Assembly: GCA_036523395.1 (NCBI GenBank)
Contig: DATDEH010000046.1
Location: 1-64,000 of the forward strand
From: Candidatus Limnocylindria bacterium
GTDB lineage: Bacteria > Chloroflexota > Limnocylindria > P2-11E
Direction of reading: 5' to 3'
Length of the DNA: 64,000 bases
The notes beneath the pieces were generated by a model that worked only from the letters and a program-made list of their open reading frames with translations, did no database searches and had not been told where the DNA came from. A program made the position numbers and the translations under genes. Shown piece by piece: positions 59,802 through 64,000 of this stretch (position 1 is the stretch's first letter; every line of letters begins with the position of its first letter).

Positions 59802-60748
59802 GAGGCGTCGAGCGCGATGAGCTCCGCGAGCTCGTCGTACGCGCGACCGAGCGCGCCACTCACGGCGTGCCGAGCACTGAACGCCGCGGCGACCGCGACC
59901 TCATCACGCGGTAGCGCGCGGAACGCCGCGCGCTCGCCGAGCCGCGCGGTGCGCGACTGCGAGGCCATGAACCACGCGTCGGCGGGGACGTCGCTCGCCT
60001 CGATCGTCGCGAGCGAGAGTGGGTCGTCGTACGAGAGAATGAGCACCCGATCGGCGAGGGCTGCGAGCGCACGACCACGCTCGTCCGCGAGCATTGGCGT
60101 GTCGACGAGCACGAGCTCGGCCAGCGACGCCGCGGCGCGCACGGTCGATTCCGCGAGGGCGCGGGTCGGTGCGATGGGCGCGCCACCGATCACACGCAGG
60201 CCCGTGCTCTCCACCGCGACGACCGCTAGGTGTTCGGCGGTGAGCTCGTCGGTGAGGCCCTCGAGCTCGGTCCAGGCGCGCGGTGAGCACTGCAGCCACC
60301 AACCGAGCGCGCCGGTCCCGGTCGCATCGACGGCCGCGACGCCCAGTCGGGTCGCAAGCCGACGTGCGAGATTCGCGACGAGCAGGGTGCGTCCGACGCC
60401 GCCCCGCACACCGGTGATGACGACGACGCGCGTCGCGCGTCGCGCCGCCCTGGGAAGAGCCGCGACCACGAGCGGCCCGAGCGCCGCGGGTTCGCACGTC
60501 GCTGCGATGGACGACGCGTCGTAGCCGAGCGCGGCGGCGAGCGCGCGTTCGGTCTCGCCCGCGACCGCGACGCGCGGGATGGCGCGATCGAGCGCTGCCG
60601 CGGCGGCCAACGACGTGGGATCGCGGAGATCGACGAGGATGAGATCGGGCCGAGCGGTATCGCAAGGCTCCAGGCCCAAGGTCGCGGCGGCGACGCGCAG
60701 ATCGTCACCGCCGTAGATGACGGCGCGCGGACTCACGCGCTCGCCCAT
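59798..60748 (-). CDS. CpaE-like P-loop protein of Tad locus 2
   Basis: 316 residues. A degenerate receiver-like N-terminus (RAVIYGGDDLRVAAATLGLE and LILVDLRDP) lacks the aspartate pocket of a true receiver. The ATPase part has ITGVRGGVGRTLLVANLARRL, a deviant Walker A where the usual K-G-G is R-G-G, so nucleotide binding may be weakened. LVDTPMLADERGRALAALADRVLILSYDD is the Walker B-like region. Probably positions the second Tad machine. Confidence 0.82.
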   Translation of the reverse strand: MGERVSPRAVIYGGDDLRVAAATLGLEPCDTARPDLILVDLRDPTSLAAAAALDRAIPRVAVAGETERALAAALGYDASSIAATCEPAALGPLVVAALPRAARRATRVVVITGVRGGVGRTLLVANLARRLATRLGVAAVDATGTGALGWWLQCSPRAWTELEGLTDELTAEHLAVVAVESTGLRVIGGAPIAPTRALAESTVRAAASLAELVLVDTPMLADERGRALAALADRVLILSYDDPLSLATIEASDVPADAWFMASQSRTARLGERAAFRALPRDEVAVAAAFSARHAVSGALGRAYDELAELIALDAS

Positions 60749-60751
60749 CGA

Positions 60752-61168
60752 TCAGCGGGTCGAGCGCAGGAGGGGTACCAGCAGCATTCCCCCGCCACGC
60801 GCGATCGCGATCGCGCTCGCTCCCTCTTCGTCCAGCTCCAGCACGATCCCGCGGTCGTCCGTCGCCATGACGCGCGCGGCGTATGCGACTGGCACGGCGT
60901 AGGCGCGCTCGCCCTGACGGACCGCAAGGACGTCGATCACGTCGCCGGTGCGCACTCGTGGCACCGGCGCCGCGAGCCACGCGACGGGGAGGCTCATCGC
61001 CCACGTCGACGGTGCCAGCGATTCCGCGAGCGATGCCTGCACTTGTGGCGTCGCAGTCCCACCCATCTCCGCGCCCAGCGCGGCAAACGCGAGCAACGCC
61101 GACGCGGCGCCGAGAGCCAGACGGCGCCGCGGGATGCGGCGGCGCGACGCTGTCAGCGCGGGGAGCAC
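60752..61168 (-). CDS. CpaB/RcpC-like SAF-domain protein
   Basis: 138 residues: basic N-terminus, TM helix (LALGAASALLAFAALGAEMG), then a short SAF-type segment (VPRVRTGDVIDVLAVRQGERAYAVPVAYAARVMATD). It is about half the length of typical CpaB. Assigned mainly from its place in the Tad operon. Overlaps the TadG-like gene by 16 bp. Confidence 0.6.
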   Translation of the reverse strand: MLPALTASRRRIPRRRLALGAASALLAFAALGAEMGGTATPQVQASLAESLAPSTWAMSLPVAWLAAPVPRVRTGDVIDVLAVRQGERAYAVPVAYAARVMATDDRGIVLELDEEGASAIAIARGGGMLLVPLLRSTR

Positions 61169-61593
61169 GCGTCCGCCTGGACAGCTGCGCGGTGAAGCCG
61201 GCCGGCATGGTGGATCTCGATCTCGATCGTCGCGCCCACGCAGCGCGCTCCGACCGCGCCGTCGAATACCCCGCCGTTGCGCGCCGCCGCTTCGGCCGCG
61301 GCGGCACGCGCGGTCTCGCGCATAGCGGGATCCGCGAGCATGCCGACGATGTCTGCCGTGGGACGTGGGACATCGAACGCGTGCGCTCGGAGCGAGTCGA
61401 GCCGTGCGACGTACGCGTCCGCGACGACCGCCGCTGCCGCCTCCACCGCGGCCTCGCCGGCATCCTGAGAAATGGCATTCGCGAGCATGCGGTCCTGGAC
61501 CGCCCGCAGACCGACGATCGCGAGCGCTCCGATGCCGATCAGGATCGCCGCGATGACGACTGCCTGTCCGCGCTCGCCCCTCACGGCATCCAC
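61153..61593 (-). CDS. TadG/TadE-like pseudopilin
   Basis: 146 residues. RGERGQAVVIAAILIGIGALAIVGLRAVQDRML is a class III pseudopilin-type N-terminus (RGQAVV then hydrophobic helix), followed by an Ala-rich helix. The C-terminal part contains two cysteines (ARCVGATIEIEIHH and QADACSP). Likely minor pilin of Tad locus 2; overlaps TadE by 13 bp. Confidence 0.72.
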   Translation of the reverse strand: MDAVRGERGQAVVIAAILIGIGALAIVGLRAVQDRMLANAISQDAGEAAVEAAAAVVADAYVARLDSLRAHAFDVPRPTADIVGMLADPAMRETARAAAAEAAARNGGVFDGAVGARCVGATIEIEIHHAGRLHRAAVQADACSPR

Positions 61594-61994
61594 TCGATGC
61601 GTCGCGACGCGCTCGCCGTCACGACGAAGCGTGGCAGCCCTACGAATCCGAGCGGCACCGGTAGCGTGTAGCTCGCCTGGACCGTGAGCAGCGATCCGCG
61701 CGGATCGGCGTTGCGCGGTGGCTCTTCCTGCGGCGGCGAGATCGCGCTCGTCACGCGGTCGGGTGCGAGCGGGGCGACGGTTGCCGCGAGTGTCCCGCGG
61801 ATCTGCTCGTCGTCGTTGGTGAGCGCTCCCGCGCGAGCGGCTTCGGCCGTCGCGTGCTGCAGCGCCATGCGCGCGACACCGAGCTCCGCGACGAGCACGA
61901 TCGCGAGCGCGACAACGAGAAGGATCGGTAGCACGAACGCGAACTCGACAATGGCCTGCCCGCGGTCGCCGCTCACTCGCTGATCGGCGGCCAT
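61581..61994 (-). CDS. TadE-like pseudopilin
   Basis: 137 residues. GDRGQAIVEFAFVLPILLVVALAIVLVAELGVARMALQHATAEAARAGAL is the TadE signature, with the conserved E of the QAIVEF motif. Minor pilin of the second Tad system. Its 5' end overlaps the hydrolase gene by 22 bp. Confidence 0.9.
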   Translation of the reverse strand: MAADQRVSGDRGQAIVEFAFVLPILLVVALAIVLVAELGVARMALQHATAEAARAGALTNDDEQIRGTLAATVAPLAPDRVTSAISPPQEEPPRNADPRGSLLTVQASYTLPVPLGFVGLPRFVVTASASRRIEWMP

Positions 61995-63067
61995 GGGATC
62001 CGGCGACTGAGGGTCCGCCGCATCAGGGCGCCGAAGCCTCCGAGGAGGATCACCACGCAGAGGCCCTCGAACGCGACATCCGAAAGGCGCCCCACCATCT
62101 CCGAGGTGCGGTCCGAAACGACCCAGGTCGCGGCGCGCAGGACGACACCGCGATCGTCGACCGGTACGGCCTTGTGCTTGATCGTCGCCAGCGTGAGATC
62201 CAGCGCCTCATCGTTCTGGAGGATGCCGCCGTGACCCTCTAGGTCCCGTAGCGAGACGGGCAGCAGGACGCGCGAGTCGACACCGGGATCGCGCGCGTCG
62301 CCCGAGCTCACCAGCTCATCGGTCGCGAGCCGCAGATCGAGCCGGACGACACCCGCCGGCGGCGCGACCGCGCGGATGCGCGCGAGGTCACGGACGCCGG
62401 CACTTTCGGGATCGTGAAGGTCGGCCCAGACGGCCACGTCGCGTGAATCCGCTCGGGCCGGTCCGCTCAGCGTGAGCGCAGCCTGCGCGATGCGCGCCGC
62501 GTGTGCCCCGTCGTGCGGCGCGGACCAGGCGACGTACGTCGTGACGCCGTCGCTGGAAGAGAGTCCCAGCTCGAACGCGCGGTCGGCGACATTTCCGCCG
62601 AGCGAGTGCGTCACGATGTGCACAGAGTCGTAGCCGGCCGACAGCGCGCGGATGCCGTCGCGCAAGTGGATGGCGTTCTCGTCGATCGGGTCGTAGGTGT
62701 TGTACACACCGAAGTCCGTACCGAAACGCAAGACGTCATAGGTGTCGCTCGGGACGCGGGCTTGGAACTCCGTGAACGGGTTCTCGCCTGGCCGTTTGTC
62801 CGATCCGAGGCCCCCAACGAGAACGATGAGCTCTCTTTTCGGACGCATGACCGCGCCGGGCGCGACCACCGATCCGATCGGAGCCGGCGGCACGGTCGCG
62901 GCGGCGCGGAGCACGCTGACAGGCGGACGGAGGGGAGGACCCGCGTCCGTGGGTCGGAGCGGCGGGCCCTCGTCCGCCGATGCAACGAGCGCCAGGGCCG
63001 GCAAAGCGGCCCATGCCACAAGCATCGCTCCGATCAGCGCTCGCACTCGCATCGAGCGACATGTCAA
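61973..63067 (-). CDS. Secreted/membrane-anchored alpha/beta hydrolase (lipase-like)
   Basis: 364 residues. Signal peptide, Pro-rich linker (PPLRPTDAGPPLRPP), alpha/beta hydrolase with IVLVGGLGSD (oxyanion loop) and VHIVTHSLGGNVADRAFEL (nucleophile elbow G-x-S-x-G as THSLGGN), and a C-terminal TM helix followed by basic residues. Resembles PGAP1/lipase-like proteins. Head of Tad locus 2, suggesting envelope or pilus-related function. ATG 63067 chosen; ATG 63052 is an option. Confidence 0.78.
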   Translation of the reverse strand: MTCRSMRVRALIGAMLVAWAALPALALVASADEGPPLRPTDAGPPLRPPVSVLRAAATVPPAPIGSVVAPGAVMRPKRELIVLVGGLGSDKRPGENPFTEFQARVPSDTYDVLRFGTDFGVYNTYDPIDENAIHLRDGIRALSAGYDSVHIVTHSLGGNVADRAFELGLSSSDGVTTYVAWSAPHDGAHAARIAQAALTLSGPARADSRDVAVWADLHDPESAGVRDLARIRAVAPPAGVVRLDLRLATDELVSSGDARDPGVDSRVLLPVSLRDLEGHGGILQNDEALDLTLATIKHKAVPVDDRGVVLRAATWVVSDRTSEMVGRLSDVAFEGLCVVILLGGFGALMRRTLSRRIPWPPISE

Positions 63068-63210
63068 CAGAGAAGGCGACGATGGCGAAGAGGAGCACCG
63101 AGCGGTACGGCGGTACTAGGCTTCCTGTAACGTACAGAATGCCGATGCGACGGTTACTGAAAGCGACGAAGGAGCTTTCAGCTGCACATCCCGAGCGGAG
63201 CGAGGGAGGG

Positions 63211-63987
63211 GTGCAGACACTGCGGCGCGGGCTTACGATCCTCGTCCTGCTCGCGTCCTGCGCGCCGACGCCGGCGTCGAAGCTGCCGCTCACATGCGGC
63301 GCCACGACCGGCGGCCACGCTGGCTCCGAGACGCAGCTTCGCTTCGTTGAGGCGAGCGACACGGAGATCGTCCTCACCTTCGGCGCCAGCGCGGAGTCCA
63401 ACGTCTTCGACGTGCCGGCGTTCGAGCTCACTCCGCTCGAGGGTGCCGGCGCGGCGCGGGCGTACCGGCTGCGCGTAACGGGCGCCTCGACGCTCAATCC
63501 CGATGGAACGGCGAGCTACCGGGGCCTGAAAGGGCTCGAGCCGGGCGGGCGCACCGTTCGCGCGATCGACCTGATCGACGAATCGGCACGGGTCGTGACA
63601 TTCACGGTGCTGCTCGAGCGGGACGTGTGCCCCTTCGTCGCGGCGAAGGCTTACGAGTACGGCAAGAGCCCGCGCGCGCAGATCGCGCTCACGTTCGGCG
63701 GCGCAAGCGCGCTCACGATCGAAACGATCTCGGACGCCGTCGGCGGCGCGCCGATCGGCACGCCGGTGCAAGGAAGCGGGGCAGGCTACGAGCCGTCGTC
63801 GAAGATCACCATCACCCTCGGCGGCCGTCGGGTCTGGGACACGACCGCGAACGCGGACGGGACCTTCGACTCGGGCTTCTGGATCCCGGACCGCGAGCCC
63901 GGCCTGTACACCGTGACGGCGACCGACGGCCACGGGCATGTCGGGACGACGACGCTGCGCGTGATGGCACAGCGAACGAAGAAATGA
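63211..63987 (+). CDS. Putative lipoprotein with Ig-like C-terminal domain
   Basis: 258 residues from GTG 63211. Lipobox LLASC just after a short hydrophobic stretch. C-terminal 90 residues: YEPSSKITITLGGRRVWDTTANADGTFDSGFWIPDREPGLYTVTATDGHG, an Ig-like IPT/TIG or carboxypeptidase-regulatory type beta-sandwich. A longer frame upstream (from 63139) passes through a repeat-like stretch and lacks a good ribosome site. Divergent from the hydrolase gene. Confidence 0.72.
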   Translation: MQTLRRGLTILVLLASCAPTPASKLPLTCGATTGGHAGSETQLRFVEASDTEIVLTFGASAESNVFDVPAFELTPLEGAGAARAYRLRVTGASTLNPDGTASYRGLKGLEPGGRTVRAIDLIDESARVVTFTVLLERDVCPFVAAKAYEYGKSPRAQIALTFGGASALTIETISDAVGGAPIGTPVQGSGAGYEPSSKITITLGGRRVWDTTANADGTFDSGFWIPDREPGLYTVTATDGHGHVGTTTLRVMAQRTKK

Positions 63988-64000
63988 CCGCGCTCGGGGT

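Noticed and set aside
63170-63222. Stem-like GCTGCAC...GTGCAG with CGAGCGGAGCGAGG core as a mobile repeat
   Set aside because: Only one copy noticed in this window, so no claim of a repeat family.
1-64000. CRISPR arrays, tRNA or rRNA genes, integrases, transposases
   Set aside because: No spaced direct repeats, no tRNA cloverleaf with a GTTCGAATC-type arm, and no recombinase motifs recognised by eye; a dedicated tRNA scan could still find one.

Overview
This is a GC-rich, tightly packed bacterial chromosome segment with many 1-4 bp ATGA, GTGA, TTGA and possibly CTGA gene overlaps and no rRNA, tRNA, CRISPR array or intact insertion sequence that I could recognise. The gene set fits a Chloroflexota-type soil or freshwater lineage with actinobacterial affinities: LivKHMGF import, two Tad pilus loci, Ku, an F420-type nitroreductase-like protein, a mycothiol-type ECF sigma/ZAS pair and lipoproteins. 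I cannot fix the taxon from sequence alone.

1-6050 looks like a light and UV response island. A CarH/LitR-type cobalamin photosensor is divergent from a pyrimidine-dimer glycosylase and an SRPBCC/NAD(P)-binding fusion (cut by the window edge). Convergent to it is a two-domain FAS1 lipoprotein, followed by a DHA2 exporter and a DUF378 protein. Copies of one operator-like sequence, built on AGACTCTGTATA/AGAGTCTGTA, sit at three promoters here. A decayed second copy of the regulator's promoter and 5' end lies at 5560-5706 beside a frameshifted bactofilin-like gene.

6052-9575 is a sulfur-trafficking operon in mirror order (DsrE-TusA-SQR-like flavoprotein-TusA-DsrE-OsmC) with a divergent ArsR-family regulator. 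9780-15151 is a copper operon: csoR, copA, a YHS protein and a second P1B ATPase with CPD in place of CPC, behind a C-tract/G-tract operator.

15458-31230 is mixed housekeeping and accessory DNA: Ku, two endonuclease III homologues, an FHA protein, a GH63-like glycosidase next to a CUT1 sugar importer that lacks its ATPase, an ECF sigma factor with its anti-sigma factor, and a very small lysine-rich protein (17 aa, 10 Lys) with strong expression signals. 31379-36296 is a complete branched-chain amino-acid type ABC importer.

36319-49850 carries core genes: CCA-adding enzyme, prfB with the programmed CTTTGAC frameshift, two tandem lgt genes, secA and prs, then a translationally coupled run of comF, a GT-C membrane protein, a conserved hypothetical and a PHP phosphoesterase. 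49913-55413 is Tad pilus locus 1 (flp, tadV, cpaE, tadA, tadB, tadC), with a strongly structured leader between cpaE and tadA. 56671-63067 is Tad locus 2 (TadE, TadG-like, CpaB-like, CpaE-like, TadA, a TadB-TadC fusion) joined to a secreted hydrolase and a membrane methyltransferase-NUDIX fusion.

Gene decay is scattered: frameshifted or truncated remnants at 5596-5706, 5707-6002, 9577-9729, 15228-15395, 27199-27397 and 55982-56613. A short hairpin repeat (GCAGGGGG-AGAA-CCCCCTGC core) occurs three times, with a possible fourth degenerate copy.
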